This document shows positions 8,225-18,001 of a stretch of 59,708 nt of DNA, one piece after another. The stretch comes from Peptostreptococcus canis (lineage in GTDB: Bacteria > Bacillota > Clostridia > Peptostreptococcales > Peptostreptococcaceae), in NCBI RefSeq assembly GCF_014229965.1, contig NZ_JABGBW010000007.1:1-59708 (forward strand), read 5' to 3'. Each line of letters opens with the position of its first letter. Position 1 is the first letter of the stretch. The notes beneath the pieces are model-generated. The model had not been told where the DNA came from and did not search any database. It worked only from the letters and a program-made list of their open reading frames with translations. The translations under genes were made by a program, and so were the position numbers.

Positions 8225-10030
8225 TTGACAAGTAGACAAAGTAAAACAAGAAATTTTAGTATAATTGCACATATAGATCATGGAAAGTCAACTCTTGCAG
8301 ATAGATTAATTCAAAATACAGGTTTGGTTTCTGAAAGAGATATGAAATCACAATTGTTGGATAATATGGAATTAGAACGTGAAAGAGGAATCACAATTAA
8401 ATTACAAAATGTGAGATTGAAATATACTGCAGATGATGGTGAGACATATTATCTTAATTTGATAGATACTCCGGGGCATGTTGATTTCAATTATGAAGTA
8501 TCTAGGAGCTTAGCAGCCTGTGAGGGAGCTTTATTAGTTGTGGATGCTGCTCAAGGTGTGGAAGCTCAAACTCTGGCTAATGTATATTTAGCATTGGAGC
8601 AGGATCTTGAAATATTACCGGTAATAAATAAAATTGATTTACCGAGTGCAAGACCGGACTATGTAAAACATGAGATAGAGGATCTTATAGGACTTGATTG
8701 TAGTGAAGCACCATTGATTTCTGCTAAAAACAATATCAATACTGAAGATGTACTTGAGGCTATTGTAAGGCATATTCCGCCACCACAGGGCGATTCTTCA
8801 GCGCCTTTAAAGGCATTGATCTTTGATTCTTATTATGATGCGTATAAAGGTGTTGTGGCATATGTCAGAGTATTTGAAGGCACAGTTAAAAAAGGTATGA
8901 CTATAGAAATGATGAATACCAAAAAGAAGTTTGAGGTAACTGAAGTGGGAGTGATGGCTCCTAATCCTACTGAACTTTCAGATCTTACTGCAGGTGATGT
9001 GGGATATATTGCTGCTAGTATAAAAGATATTAGAAGTTGTAGAGTCGGTGATACTATTACAGATGCTGATAACAGAACAGCAGAATCTTTGCCGGGCTAT
9101 AAAAAAGCAACTCCTATGGTGTATTGTGGGGTTTATCCGGGAGAAGGAGAGAAGTACGAAAATGTTAGAGATGCTTTAGAAAAACTACAAATAAATGATG
9201 CGGCACTTGAATTTGAGTCCGAATCATCTGCTGCGTTGGGATTTGGTTTCAGATGTGGTTTTTTAGGATTACTACATATGGAAATAATACAGGAGAGGTT
9301 AGAAAGAGAATTTGATTTGAATATTATTACTACTGCACCTTCTGTAATATATAGGGTAACGAAACTTGATGGAGAAGTATTGATGATACAAAATCCTGCT
9401 AATTTACCGCCTGTTGTAGAAATTAAAACTATTGAAGAACCTATAGTAAATAGTGATATTATCGTCCCTAAAGATTATGTTGGAGTTGTAATGGAATTAT
9501 GTCAAGAGAGACGAGGAATTATGAAAGATATGGAGTACATTGATGACATAAGAGTAATGCTGCATTATGAACTTCCTTTGAATGAGGTTATCTATGATTT
9601 CTTTGATGCACTTAAATCCAGAACAAGAGGATACGGTTCTATAGACTATGAAATAAAAGGTTATGTGGTATCCAACCTTGTAAAGATGGATATTTTAATA
9701 AACAAAGAACAAGTAGATGCATTAAGTTTTATAATACATGAGTCGAGAGCCTTTGTAAGAGGAAAGGCGATGTGTGAAAAACTCAAGGAAGAAATTCCAA
9801 GACATCAGTTCCCGGTACCAATACAGGCTGCGGTAGGAAATAAAATAATAGCAAGAGAAACAGTGGCAGCATATAGAAAAGACGTACTGGCTAAATGTTA
9901 TGGTGGAGATATATCTAGAAAGAGAAAACTTCTTGAAAAGCAGAAAGAAGGTAAAAAGAGAATGCGTCAGATTGGTAATGTAGAGGTTCCACAAAAGGCG
10001 TTTATGTCTGTCTTAAAGCTGGATGACTAG
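8225..10030 (+). CDS. lepA: Elongation factor 4 (LepA)
   Basis: 601 residues, standard length. Ribosome-bound translational GTPase that acts on stalled or newly assembled ribosomes. G1 motif AHIDHGKST near residue 15, switch [11 protein letters not shown]4 NKID, plus the LepA-specific C-terminal domain ending [11 protein letters not shown]. The start codon is TTG, supported by AAAGGAGGA seven bases upstream and by alignment of the expected N-terminus ([19 protein letters not shown]). Precedes cca and, further on, hemW; lepA and hemW are usual neighbours. Confidence 0.97.
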   Translation: MTSRQSKTRNFSIIAHIDHGKSTLADRLIQNTGLVSERDMKSQLLDNMELERERGITIKLQNVRLKYTADDGETYYLNLIDTPGHVDFNYEVSRSLAACEGALLVVDAAQGVEAQTLANVYLALEQDLEILPVINKIDLPSARPDYVKHEIEDLIGLDCSEAPLISAKNNINTEDVLEAIVRHIPPPQGDSSAPLKALIFDSYYDAYKGVVAYVRVFEGTVKKGMTIEMMNTKKKFEVTEVGVMAPNPTELSDLTAGDVGYIAASIKDIRSCRVGDTITDADNRTAESLPGYKKATPMVYCGVYPGEGEKYENVRDALEKLQINDAALEFESESSAALGFGFRCGFLGLLHMEIIQERLEREFDLNIITTAPSVIYRVTKLDGEVLMIQNPANLPPVVEIKTIEEPIVNSDIIVPKDYVGVVMELCQERRGIMKDMEYIDDIRVMLHYELPLNEVIYDFFDALKSRTRGYGSIDYEIKGYVVSNLVKMDILINKEQVDALSFIIHESRAFVRGKAMCEKLKEEIPRHQFPVPIQAAVGNKIIARETVAAYRKDVLAKCYGGDISRKRKLLEKQKEGKKRMRQIGNVEVPQKAFMSVLKLDD

Positions 10031-10057
10031 TATATTAAATAAAGAAAAGGTGATATT

Positions 10058-11365
10058 TTGCTAATTAAAATAGAAAAAGGTGCAAAGTATATAATAGAAA
10101 AAATAATAGAAAGCGGTTTTGAAGCATTTATAGTAGGTGGTTGTGTGAGAGATTCAATAATGGGAAGAAAACCAAATGATTGGGATATTACAACAAGTGC
10201 AAAGCCACAGGATATAATGTCTATTTTTAAAAAAACAATACCGACAGGAATCGCTCATGGAACAGTAACTGTAATGATTGATAAAGTTGGCTATGAAGTT
10301 ACTACTTATAGGATTGATGGCGAATATAGTGATATGAGAAGACCTGAATCTGTAAAGTTTAGTGATAATATAATAGATGATTTATCTAGACGTGACTTCA
10401 CAGTTAATGCTATGGCATATAATGATAAAAAGGGGCTAATAGATATATTTGGTGGTTTGGACGATATTAATAAAAAGAAAATAAGATGTGTTGGAAATCC
10501 GGAGTTGAGGTTTAATGAAGACGCATTGAGGATAATTAGAGCTATAAGATTCTCTGCAAAACTAGGATTTTCTATTGACGATAATACCTATAAATCTATG
10601 TTAAAAAATGCCGATAATATAAAAAAAGTATCAATTGAAAGAATAACATCAGAGTTTGAGGGGATTATAAAATACTCCCCTTGTGCTTTGACAATATTAA
10701 ATGAGTTAGGGGTTTGTAAATGGTTGTTTGATGGATTTGATTTTTCTGAAGAAAGTATTACGAACGCACAAAATATAATAAATATATATAAGAAAACGAA
10801 TACAGATGATACATATATAAATGAAAATTATGAGTTTGGTGATATATTTTCTATTGAAAATGCGAAATATATTAATGTGCTTACTAGGGCTGTATGCTTT
10901 GGTCATATTGACAATTATATTCTCATCAATATATTAAGAAAGTTGAGATATTCTAATAAAGATATTGTAAATACTAAAAAGATTCATAGCATATATTTAA
11001 ATGAAAAATATGATGCTTTATCAGATGAAAATATTAATAAAAATACAATGCGGGTAATGATGAAAGAAATTATGAGAGATTTAGAAGATATATTACTGTC
11101 AAAATATGCGATTTATTCAAAGTTTATTAAAAAAAATCAAAATCTTGGTTTATGTTTTGCTATATTTAATGATATAATAGAATCAGGAGAATGTTTTTCT
11201 ATTTCTCATTTACAAATTAATGGTAGAGATGTTATTGAAAACGATATCGCTAAGGGACCGGAGATAGGGGAATTATTAAATTATCTGCTTGATTATGTGA
11301 TTAAAAATCCCAAGGCAAATAAAAAGGAAGAACTATTAAATTTGGCGAGAAATAGATATAATTAA
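10058..11365 (+). CDS. cca: CCA-adding tRNA nucleotidyltransferase
   Basis: 435 residues of the class II polymerase-beta-like nucleotidyltransferase family that builds or repairs the tRNA 3' CCA end (a poly(A) polymerase of the same family cannot be fully excluded). Motif A GGCVRD (residues 27-32), catalytic NDWDI, then SRRDFTVNAMAY and the NEDALRIIRAIRFSAKLGF block that positions the incoming nucleotide and tRNA. TTG start behind AAAGG, 27 bases after the lepA stop, so probably in the same transcript. No obvious C-terminal HD phosphohydrolase motif. Confidence 0.9.
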   Translation: MLIKIEKGAKYIIEKIIESGFEAFIVGGCVRDSIMGRKPNDWDITTSAKPQDIMSIFKKTIPTGIAHGTVTVMIDKVGYEVTTYRIDGEYSDMRRPESVKFSDNIIDDLSRRDFTVNAMAYNDKKGLIDIFGGLDDINKKKIRCVGNPELRFNEDALRIIRAIRFSAKLGFSIDDNTYKSMLKNADNIKKVSIERITSEFEGIIKYSPCALTILNELGVCKWLFDGFDFSEESITNAQNIINIYKKTNTDDTYINENYEFGDIFSIENAKYINVLTRAVCFGHIDNYILINILRKLRYSNKDIVNTKKIHSIYLNEKYDALSDENINKNTMRVMMKEIMRDLEDILLSKYAIYSKFIKKNQNLGLCFAIFNDIIESGECFSISHLQINGRDVIENDIAKGPEIGELLNYLLDYVIKNPKANKKEELLNLARNRYN

Positions 11366-11391
11366 TTTACTATTACTTGGAGGTATATATT

Positions 11392-12252
11392 ATGGATTAT
11401 AAGTCATTGATTGTTAAAGGAAAGTCGGTAAGAAATTTTAAAGAAACACCAGTTGATGCTAAACTTTTAGGTGAGCTAGAAAATTTTGTTGCTAATTGCA
11501 AAAAATTAGTTTCATCAATTGATGTTGAAGTTAGATTTTTTGCAGGAGATGATTCATACAAAAGACTATATGGTATAGCAGGTTACCAGGGAGTTATGAT
11601 AGAAGCTCCAAACTATATGGTATTGCTTTCAGAAGACAAACCACAACATATTGAAAATGCCGGGTATATTGGTGAAAGAACAATATTAAAAGCCAGAGAT
11701 TTAGGAATAGATAGTTGTTGGGTATCTTACACTAACCAAGCTATGATAAAAACAACTTTGGGAATTGAATCAGATAAGGAAGTGGTAGCTTTAATAGCAC
11801 TTGGATATGATTCAAATATCAAGCATGTGGAAGGTGCAGGAAAAGCCGGAAGTAATTATTCAAAATCGAAACTATCAGTAGGAAATGTAGGATCAGATAG
11901 AATTTCTATTGAAGAGATGGTATATATAGATAAGTGGGGAAATGCAGCCAGTTCAGAATTATTGGAAGAGAGAGCCCTACTTGATGCTTTTTCATATGCT
12001 AGAATGGCTCCGTCAGCATTAAACAAACAGCCATGGAGATTCATTGTAGATGGTGGAAAAGTTATTCTTGCTATAAATAATGAAAACTATAGTGGTAGCT
12101 ATGTCAATAAAATTGATGCTGGAATAGTAATGTTATATTTTGGTGTGATACTTGATGTAACAATGTTTGATTCTAAATGGGGATTCGATAAACTTGACAA
12201 GGATTATGGAATACCATCAAACTATACAGTAGTAGGATACTGTAATATATAA
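11392..12252 (+). CDS. Nitroreductase-like FMN protein (two-lobed type)
   Basis: About 286 residues. The N-terminal half begins with KSVRNFKETPVD, as in nitroreductases, and a second lobe contains the flavin-contact-like FSYARMAPSALNKQPWRFIVDG. This split arrangement matches the putative nitroreductase family (TM1586-like), which binds FMN but has no defined substrate. ATG 11392 follows TTGGAGG. It sits between cca and hemW and may share their transcript. Physiological role not deducible. Confidence 0.75.
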   Translation: MDYKSLIVKGKSVRNFKETPVDAKLLGELENFVANCKKLVSSIDVEVRFFAGDDSYKRLYGIAGYQGVMIEAPNYMVLLSEDKPQHIENAGYIGERTILKARDLGIDSCWVSYTNQAMIKTTLGIESDKEVVALIALGYDSNIKHVEGAGKAGSNYSKSKLSVGNVGSDRISIEEMVYIDKWGNAASSELLEERALLDAFSYARMAPSALNKQPWRFIVDGGKVILAINNENYSGSYVNKIDAGIVMLYFGVILDVTMFDSKWGFDKLDKDYGIPSNYTVVGYCNI

Positions 12253-12289
12253 ATTAATTGCAAAATTTAATAGATAGTTAAATATAAAA

Positions 12290-12339
12290 AGAGAAACTGT
12301 GTTATAATATTTTAGTGTTAGGATATAGTTTCTTTTTTA
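12290..12339 (+). terminator. Terminator-like hairpin before hemW
   Basis: AGAAACTGTGT and ATATAGTTTCT pair over 11 bp (two G-U pairs) around a 20-base loop, with flanking A and T runs. The loop carries TATAAT, so it could also overlap a hemW promoter. Confidence 0.45.
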
Positions 12340-12379
12340 TTTTGAAATTAAGTAAAATGAAAAGTTTGAAAGGTACATT

Positions 12380-13525
12380 ATGAAAACAAGGGGTTTATAT
12401 GTTCATATTCCATTTTGTGCAAAAAAATGTAATTATTGTGATTTTACATCTTATGTATATAATGGAAATGAATTAGGTGAAAGAATAAATAGCTATTTAG
12501 ATAGTGTTGAAAAAGAGATAGAGTTCTATAAAAATTTGGATGATGATAATATAGAGACAATTTTTATAGGTGGTGGAACACCTTCAATTCTTAATGAAGA
12601 ACAATTGGAAAAACTTTTTAAAATTATAAATAAAAATGTGAATCTTGAAAAAATTAGAGAATATACAATAGAATGTAATCCAGGAACACTGACTATTGAA
12701 AAAATGAAAGTTATGAAAAAAGGCGGTGTAAATAGATTAAGTATAGGATTGCAAGCAATTCAGGAAAAACATTTAAGTTTTATGGGGAGAGTACACAATT
12801 TAAGTGATTTTGAAGAAAGTTATATCAATGCGAGAAAAATGGGGTTTGATAATATTAATGTCGATTTAATTTTTGCATTTGATGGTCAGAGTTTTGAAGA
12901 TTGGAAAGCAACTGTTGACTATGTTATAAAATTAGGAGTAGAACATATTTCAGCATATTCTTTGATTATAGAAGAAAATACGAAATTCTATAGATTATTT
13001 GAAGAGGGGAAATTAGAAATACCGGAAGATGATTTATATATTAAAATGTATAGGTACACAGTTGAGAAATTAAAAGAAAATGGATATATACAGTATGAAA
13101 TCTCCAATTATTCAAAAGAAAATAGAAACTGTATACATAATATTAATTACTGGGAATGTGGAGAATATTATGGTATAGGTGTGGGTGCTTCGGGCTATAT
13201 AAATGGAAAAAGATATACTAATTTTAAAGATATAGAGATATATAATAAGAAATGTTTTAATGGCATAAAACCGATTAATTTTGAGGAAAAAATATCAAGA
13301 ATGGATAAATTTAATGAAAAATTAATGTTAGGTCTAAGAATGAACTCTGGAATAGATGAAAAAATCGTAGATATACTTACGAATGAAGAAAAAAACTTTT
13401 TTAACGAAAGTATAAATAAATATAAAAGACGAGGGTTGATTGGATTTTCACAAGAAAAAAAATATTATTTGACACAAAAAGGAAGAGAAATATCAAATTC
13501 TATAATAATTGATTTAATGATATGA
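12380..13525 (+). CDS. hemW: Radical SAM heme chaperone HemW
   Basis: 381 residues. The radical SAM cluster motif C-x3-C-x2-C is seen in the opening HIPFCAKKCNYCDF, then IGGGTPS, ECNPGTL and RLSIGLQA, all typical of the HemN/HemW family. HemW proteins are shorter than true oxygen-independent coproporphyrinogen oxidases and deliver heme rather than oxidise the porphyrin; length and linkage to lepA favour HemW. It ends the lepA cluster. There is no hrcA directly after it, unlike many relatives; the riboswitch of the grd operon follows instead. Confidence 0.88.
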   Translation: MKTRGLYVHIPFCAKKCNYCDFTSYVYNGNELGERINSYLDSVEKEIEFYKNLDDDNIETIFIGGGTPSILNEEQLEKLFKIINKNVNLEKIREYTIECNPGTLTIEKMKVMKKGGVNRLSIGLQAIQEKHLSFMGRVHNLSDFEESYINARKMGFDNINVDLIFAFDGQSFEDWKATVDYVIKLGVEHISAYSLIIEENTKFYRLFEEGKLEIPEDDLYIKMYRYTVEKLKENGYIQYEISNYSKENRNCIHNINYWECGEYYGIGVGASGYINGKRYTNFKDIEIYNKKCFNGIKPINFEEKISRMDKFNEKLMLGLRMNSGIDEKIVDILTNEEKNFFNESINKYKRRGLIGFSQEKKYYLTQKGREISNSIIIDLMI

Positions 13526-13609
13526 GTATATATAGATAAAACTATTAAAAAGGATTTTATCATAGAAATTTTATATAGTGTAAATAGATATTCTTTATCG
13601 AAAATAATC

Positions 13610-13639
13610 TTGATTTTATAAATAGATATAATGTATAAT
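13610..13639 (+). promoter_or_regulatory. Promoter of the glycine reductase operon
   Basis: TTGATT (13610-13615), 18-base spacer, TATAAT (13634-13639), about 45 bases upstream of the glycine aptamer. Confidence 0.65.
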
Positions 13640-13683
13640 GAGGATGTAGATTATAAGAAAAGTAAATATGTTACGGGCGATAA

Positions 13684-13830
13684 TTCTATGAGAGAGCTTT
13701 ATGCCACCGAAGGGACAAGTAATGTTTACAGTCAAAAAATATTATGAATTTCTCAGGTAAAAGGAGTAGGATTGGACGTATCTCTGAAAAAATATGACAG
13801 GGGAATAAAGTGACTACTTTATTCCCCTTT
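13684..13830 (+). ncRNA. Glycine riboswitch, single aptamer, with expression platform
   Basis: The aptamer core is recognisable: GAGAGAGC, the conserved GCCACCGAAGG tract (about 13703-13713), a variable stem, TTTCTCAGGTAAAAGGA (13750-13766) and closing GGACGTATCTCTG. These are hallmark strings of glycine aptamers. Only one copy is present, whereas many glycine riboswitches are tandem. The aptamer is followed by a strong intrinsic terminator at 13800-13833, and then by grdX. Known members of the class activate on glycine; here that would turn on glycine fermentation when substrate is available. Polarity of control is inference. Confidence 0.92.
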
Positions 13831-13833
13831 TTT
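13800..13833 (+). terminator. Riboswitch-controlled intrinsic terminator
   Basis: GGGGAATAAAGT (13800-13811) pairs perfectly with ACTTTATTCCCC (13816-13827) around GACT, followed by T6. Confidence 0.9.
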
Positions 13834-13880
13834 ATTACGAAAGATGTGGTAAAATTTAAATTATTCGGAAAGGTAAACAA

Positions 13881-14264
13881 ATGCTTTTAATTACAAATAA
13901 TAAAAAGTTTTTCGAAATACAAGAGTATCTTGAAAGTAACAATATAGAACTTTTGTACGATGATATAGATTATATAGGTATCTTGGAAAAATGTAGAAAT
14001 TTAATTCATCAGGGATATGAAATGTTGACTCATCCATTATATGGGAGTGTTAAACCAAATGAAACTATTTATAGAAGTATTGTTTTGAGTAAAGGGAAAT
14101 CGCTTGACTATATATCTTTAGGGCTTATAGAAGAGGCAATTGAAACTGCAAAAAAATTTAATAAAAATAAAAATACACCTCTTTGGATTGAGAGCGTAAA
14201 AGAAGATTTTAGAGTTATTGATTTTGACTTAATAAGTAAAACGATTAACAGAATAATAAATTAA
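13881..14264 (+). CDS. grdX: GrdX family protein, glycine reductase leader gene
   Basis: 127 residues. A small soluble protein with the GrdX pattern LITNNKKF near the start and HPLYGSVKPNETIYRSI in the middle, the latter the most distinctive stretch. GrdX is regularly the first gene of glycine, sarcosine or betaine reductase operons; its molecular role is not established. It is the first gene after the riboswitch. It is followed by a 321-base gap before trxB, so it may be partly decoupled from the rest. Confidence 0.88.
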   Translation: MLLITNNKKFFEIQEYLESNNIELLYDDIDYIGILEKCRNLIHQGYEMLTHPLYGSVKPNETIYRSIVLSKGKSLDYISLGLIEEAIETAKKFNKNKNTPLWIESVKEDFRVIDFDLISKTINRIIN

Positions 14265-14585
14265 ATAGTATAATTATTAAGCAAGAAATTATAAAGAATA
14301 TGGAACAATATTAAAATATATAGATAAGATATTAAAAATGTATAAAAGTATATAAATTAAAGTATATAAATTAAGATATTAAAAATAAATAAGCGAAGAA
14401 AAAATAGATAAAAAATAATAAGTTGAATATACAGAATATTTAATCTAATAAAAAGCTTTTTAATAATCTGAAAAGATTAATCTCAACTATTTGACTGTAT
14501 TTTGACAATACGGATAACCAGAAATGGATATCTGATAATATATTTTAGCAATGATTAAAACTAATGTTTTATGTGGAGGTAAACA
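14265..14585 (+). promoter_or_regulatory. AT-rich gap before trxB with possible second promoter
   Basis: No gene is seen. The left half is low-complexity with a tandem AGTATATAAATTA-type repeat near 14347-14375. TTGACA occurs near 14502 with AT-rich -10-like sequence downstream, so trxB may have an additional promoter. Evidence is weak. Confidence 0.3.
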
Positions 14586-15530
14586 ATGGAAAATATTTAT
14601 GATTTACTTATCATAGGCGGTGGACCAGCAGGTCTGTCTGCGGGATTATACGGGGCAAGAGGTAAATTGAAAACTCTTATTCTCGAAAAACAAAAAAATG
14701 GTGGACAGATTGTAATAACTCACCAAGTTGATAATTACCCTGGTTCAATAGAAAATGCGACTGGACCATCTTTGACAGCTAGAATGGTTGAACAGGCAAA
14801 AGCTTTTGGATGTGAGATAGAAAGAGGAGATGTAGTTGAATTTGATTTTGAAGGTGATATCAAAATAGTTAAAACTGCAGATAAAGAATATCAAGCTAAA
14901 GCTGTCATAATTGCTACAGGTGCAAATCCGAGAAAAATGGGATGCCCGGGTGAAGCAGAACTTACTGGAAAAGGGGTGTCGTACTGTGCAACTTGTGATG
15001 CAGATTTCTTTGAAGATTTTGAAGTATTTGTAATCGGTGGAGGAGATAGTGCTATCGAAGAAGCTATGTACCTTACTAAATTCGCTAGAAAGGTAACAGT
15101 TGTTCATAGAAGACAGGGATTTAGATGTGCACCATCGGCTATCGAAAGGGCAAGAGCTAACCCGAAGATTGATTTCTTATTGGATACAGTAGTAGAAGAG
15201 GTAAAAGGTGACGGAATTTTAGAATCAATAGTATTCAAGAATAAAATTACAGGTGAAATTACTGAATATTTTGCAGATGAAGAAGATGGAACTTTTGGCT
15301 GTTTTGTATTTATCGGATATGTTCCTGAAACAGAAATGTTTAGAGATGTTCTAGAATGTGATGAAATAGGATATTTTATAGCGGGCGATGATACTACAAC
15401 TAAAATACCGGGGGTATTTGTAGCCGGCGACTGTAGACAAAAAGAAGTAAGACAGGTTGTCACAGCCACAAGCGACGGAGCAGTTGCAGCAGTAATGGCT
15501 GAAAGATATATAGCAAGTAAATTTGAGTAA
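14586..15530 (+). CDS. trxB: Thioredoxin reductase
   Basis: 314 residues, usual length. Passes electrons from reduced pyridine nucleotide through FAD and a redox disulfide to thioredoxin, and so to glycine reductase. FAD-binding GGGPAG (residues 11-16), redox-active C134-A-T-C137, second dinucleotide fold GGGDSA, and HRRQGFR typical of NADPH binding. C-terminal GVFVAGDC closes the FAD site. GGAGG precedes the ATG and trxA follows 36 bases downstream. Position in the operon shows that it serves the grd system. Confidence 0.95.
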   Translation: MENIYDLLIIGGGPAGLSAGLYGARGKLKTLILEKQKNGGQIVITHQVDNYPGSIENATGPSLTARMVEQAKAFGCEIERGDVVEFDFEGDIKIVKTADKEYQAKAVIIATGANPRKMGCPGEAELTGKGVSYCATCDADFFEDFEVFVIGGGDSAIEEAMYLTKFARKVTVVHRRQGFRCAPSAIERARANPKIDFLLDTVVEEVKGDGILESIVFKNKITGEITEYFADEEDGTFGCFVFIGYVPETEMFRDVLECDEIGYFIAGDDTTTKIPGVFVAGDCRQKEVRQVVTATSDGAVAAVMAERYIASKFE

Positions 15531-15566
15531 CTTTAAAAAAGTATTTTAATTTAGGAGGTAACGAAA

Positions 15567-15884
15567 ATGTTAGAACTTACAAAAGATAATTTCGAAGCAG
15601 AAGTATTGGAAAGTGAAGGGTATATATTTGTTGACTTTTGGAGTCAGGGATGTGAACCTTGTAAAGCATTAATGCCAGATGTGCATAAACTAGCAGAACA
15701 ATATGGTGATAAGATTAAGTTTTGTTCTATGGATATAACTAAAGCCAGAAGACTTGCTATTAAGCAAAAAGTATTAGGACTTCCAACTATGACTATGTAT
15801 AAAGATGGAGAAAAGGTTGAAGAAATAACTAAAGATGACGCAAATATAGCAAATATTGAAGCTATGATAAAGAAGTATTATTAA
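15567..15884 (+). CDS. trxA: Thioredoxin with atypical GCEPC active site
   Basis: 105 residues, thioredoxin fold. The active-site segment reads W25-S-Q-G-C29-E-P-C32-K where textbook thioredoxin has WCGPCK, so the second Trp is Gly and the Gly between the cysteines is Glu. The cis-proline segment GLPTMTMYKDG is present. Thioredoxins of glycine-fermenting clostridia are known to depart from the standard motif, which I take as adaptation to their own reductase and to the selenoprotein complex; the exact motif in relatives is from memory. A strong GGAGG site precedes it. Confidence 0.92.
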   Translation: MLELTKDNFEAEVLESEGYIFVDFWSQGCEPCKALMPDVHKLAEQYGDKIKFCSMDITKARRLAIKQKVLGLPTMTMYKDGEKVEEITKDDANIANIEAMIKKYY

Positions 15885-15900
15885 AATGTTTATCCACTTA

Positions 15901-15980
15901 ATTAAATAAGTATTGCATCTGCTTATTTAATATTAATTTTTCAAAGACTGGGACCAAAAGATCCCCTTTTGGTCTCGGTC
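15901..15980 (+). repeat. Two hairpins between trxA and grdE
   Basis: Hairpin 1: ATTAAATAAG (15901-15910) with CTTATTTAAT (15922-15931). Hairpin 2: 15946-15960 with 15966-15980, 15 bp with two G-U pairs and an ATCCC loop. Neither has a clean T-run, so partial termination or mRNA processing is more likely than full stop. Confidence 0.6.
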
Positions 15981-16054
15981 AACATATCAAAGTTTTGACA
16001 AAATATTTATTAATAATATTATTATATTAAATTATTTTTTATAGGAGGTAACCT

Positions 16055-17341
16055 ATGCGTCTTGAAATAGGCAAAATCTTCATAAATGACATTCAGTTTG
16101 CTGATGTTACGAAGATAGAAAATGGTGTTTTATTTGTAAACAAAGAAGAAATGATAAGTGCTATATGGGAAGATGAGCACATTGCTTCAGTTAACCTGGA
16201 TATTGCTAGACCAGGTGAAAGTGTAAGAATCACTCCAGTTAAAGATGTAATTGAGCCAAGAGTAAAGGTTGAAGGAAAAGGAGGAATTTTTCCAGGTGTT
16301 CTTTCAAAAGTCGATACTGTTGGTGAGGGAAGAACTCACGTACTTAAAGGAATGGCAGTAGTGACTACAGGTAAAATTGTTGGTTTCCAGGAAGGTATAA
16401 TTGATATGACTGGTTTAGGAGCAGAATATACTCCTTTTTCAAAAACTGTGAATCTTGTATTGATAGCTGAACCTAAAGAAGGAGTTAAGCAGCATGACCA
16501 TGAAAAATCAGTGAGATTTTTAGGTTTTAAAGCTGCTAAATACCTTGGAGAATTAGCTAAAGAAATTGAAGTGGATGAAGTAGTAAACTATGAAACTAAG
16601 CCATTATTAGAACAGATAGCTGAATATCCTGAGCTTCCAAAAGTTGGATATGTATATATGCTTCAGACACAAGGATTATTACATGATACTTATGTATATG
16701 GTGTAGATGCAAAGCAAATAGTTCCTACGTTACTATACCCGACTGAAATAATGGATGGTGCAATTGTTTCGGGTAATTGTGTGTCAGCTTGTGACAAAAA
16801 TCCTACCTACGTTCATTTAAACAATGGAGTAATTGAGGAATTATATGCCCAGCACGGTAAATCAATTAATTTCTTGGGAGTAATTATTACAAATGAAAAC
16901 GTATATCTTGCAGATAAAGAAAGATCTTCAAATTGGACTTCTAAGCTTTGTAAGTATTTAGGCCTAGACGCAGTAATTGTTTCTCAGGAAGGTTTTGGAA
17001 ATCCAGACACTGACTTAATAATGAATTGCAAAAAAATTGAAACAGAAGGCGTTAAAACTGTAATAGTTACAGATGAATATGCTGGTAGGGATGGGGCTTC
17101 TCAGTCGCTAGCAGATGCTGATGCAAAGGCTGACGCGGTTGTAACTGGAGGTAACGCAAATGAATATGTAGTATTACCAAAACTCGATAAGGTGATAGGA
17201 CATATAGAGTTCGTTAATATAATTGCTGGTGGTAATGAAAATTCTCTAAGAGAAGACGGGTCAATAGAAGTAGAAATTCAGACAATAACTGGAGCTACAA
17301 ATGAAACTGGATTCGGGTATTTATCAGCAAAGACATTCTAA
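16055..17341 (+). CDS. grdE: Glycine reductase protein B, proprotein of subunits alpha and beta
   Basis: 428 residues. GrdE is a proprotein that cleaves itself between Asn and Cys; the new N-terminal Cys becomes a pyruvoyl group that forms a Schiff base with glycine. The cleavage segment is visible as SGN241-C242-VSACDKNP, giving fragments of about 241 and 187 residues, as known for the family. With GrdB it forms substrate-specific protein B, which hands the carboxymethyl group to the selenocysteine of GrdA. It has an excellent GGAGG site. It is GrdE rather than the sarcosine or betaine paralogue by operon context, with grdA/B/C/D and the glycine riboswitch; sequence alone does not decide specificity. 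Confidence 0.95.
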   Translation: MRLEIGKIFINDIQFADVTKIENGVLFVNKEEMISAIWEDEHIASVNLDIARPGESVRITPVKDVIEPRVKVEGKGGIFPGVLSKVDTVGEGRTHVLKGMAVVTTGKIVGFQEGIIDMTGLGAEYTPFSKTVNLVLIAEPKEGVKQHDHEKSVRFLGFKAAKYLGELAKEIEVDEVVNYETKPLLEQIAEYPELPKVGYVYMLQTQGLLHDTYVYGVDAKQIVPTLLYPTEIMDGAIVSGNCVSACDKNPTYVHLNNGVIEELYAQHGKSINFLGVIITNENVYLADKERSSNWTSKLCKYLGLDAVIVSQEGFGNPDTDLIMNCKKIETEGVKTVIVTDEYAGRDGASQSLADADAKADAVVTGGNANEYVVLPKLDKVIGHIEFVNIIAGGNENSLREDGSIEVEIQTITGATNETGFGYLSAKTF

Positions 17342-17503
17342 TTTAAAAAGACATTTTTCTTGTATAAAGCTGAAGGTATGTTAAAGCTAAATATAATACA
17401 TACATTTGAAGATATTACTTATTAATCCTATTAAATTAGGAAAATCAATCAGGGCTACATCGATTTCAAAATGCCCAAATAAATAATTAAGGAGAAGATT
17501 GTT

Positions 17504-17980
17504 ATGACAACTTTAAATAATAAAAAAGTTATTATAATCGGTGACAGAGACGGTATACCTGGTCCTGCTATCGAAGAATGTGTAAAAACAGTTGACGGTG
17601 TAGAGGTAGTTTTCGCATCTACTGAATGCTTCGTCTGAACAGCTGCTGGGGCTATGGACCTGGAAAATCAGAACAGGGTAAAAGATGCTGCCGAAAAATT
17701 CGGAGCAGAAAATGTTGTGGTTTTATTAGGTGCCGCTGAAGCCGAAGCTGCAGGTCTTGCAGCTGAAACAGTAACAGCAGGTGATCCGACATTTGCCGGA
17801 CCTCTTGCAGGTGTAGAATTGGGATTAAGCGTATTCCATGTTGTAGAAGAAGAAATAAAGGAACAGTTTGATGAATCAGTTTATGAAGAGCAGATAGGAA
17901 TGATGGAAATGGTCCTTGACTGTGATGAAATAGCTGAAGAAATGTCAAGTATAAGAAGCGAATTCTGTAAATATTTATAA
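17504..17980 (+). CDS. grdA: Glycine reductase selenoprotein A (in-frame UGA = Sec45)
   Basis: 158 residues when UGA at 17636-17638 is read as selenocysteine. The redox motif is C42-F-V-Sec45, the signature of GrdA. Translation from the ATG at 17504 (behind AAGGAGAAG) gives the expected N-terminus with [13 protein letters not shown], and the frame continues without break to TAA at 17978. Ordinary gene calling would start it after the UGA. GrdA receives the carboxymethyl group from protein B as a selenoether and passes it to protein C, forming a mixed selenide-sulfide that thioredoxin reduces. Selenocysteine machinery genes (selA, selB, selC, selD) are not in the window. Confidence 0.96.
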
Positions 17981-18001
17981 GATTCCATGGGAGGTAAAAT
18001 A

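Noticed and set aside
13600-13830. Tandem glycine riboswitch
   Set aside because: Only one CCGAAGG/CAGGTAAAAGG core is present.
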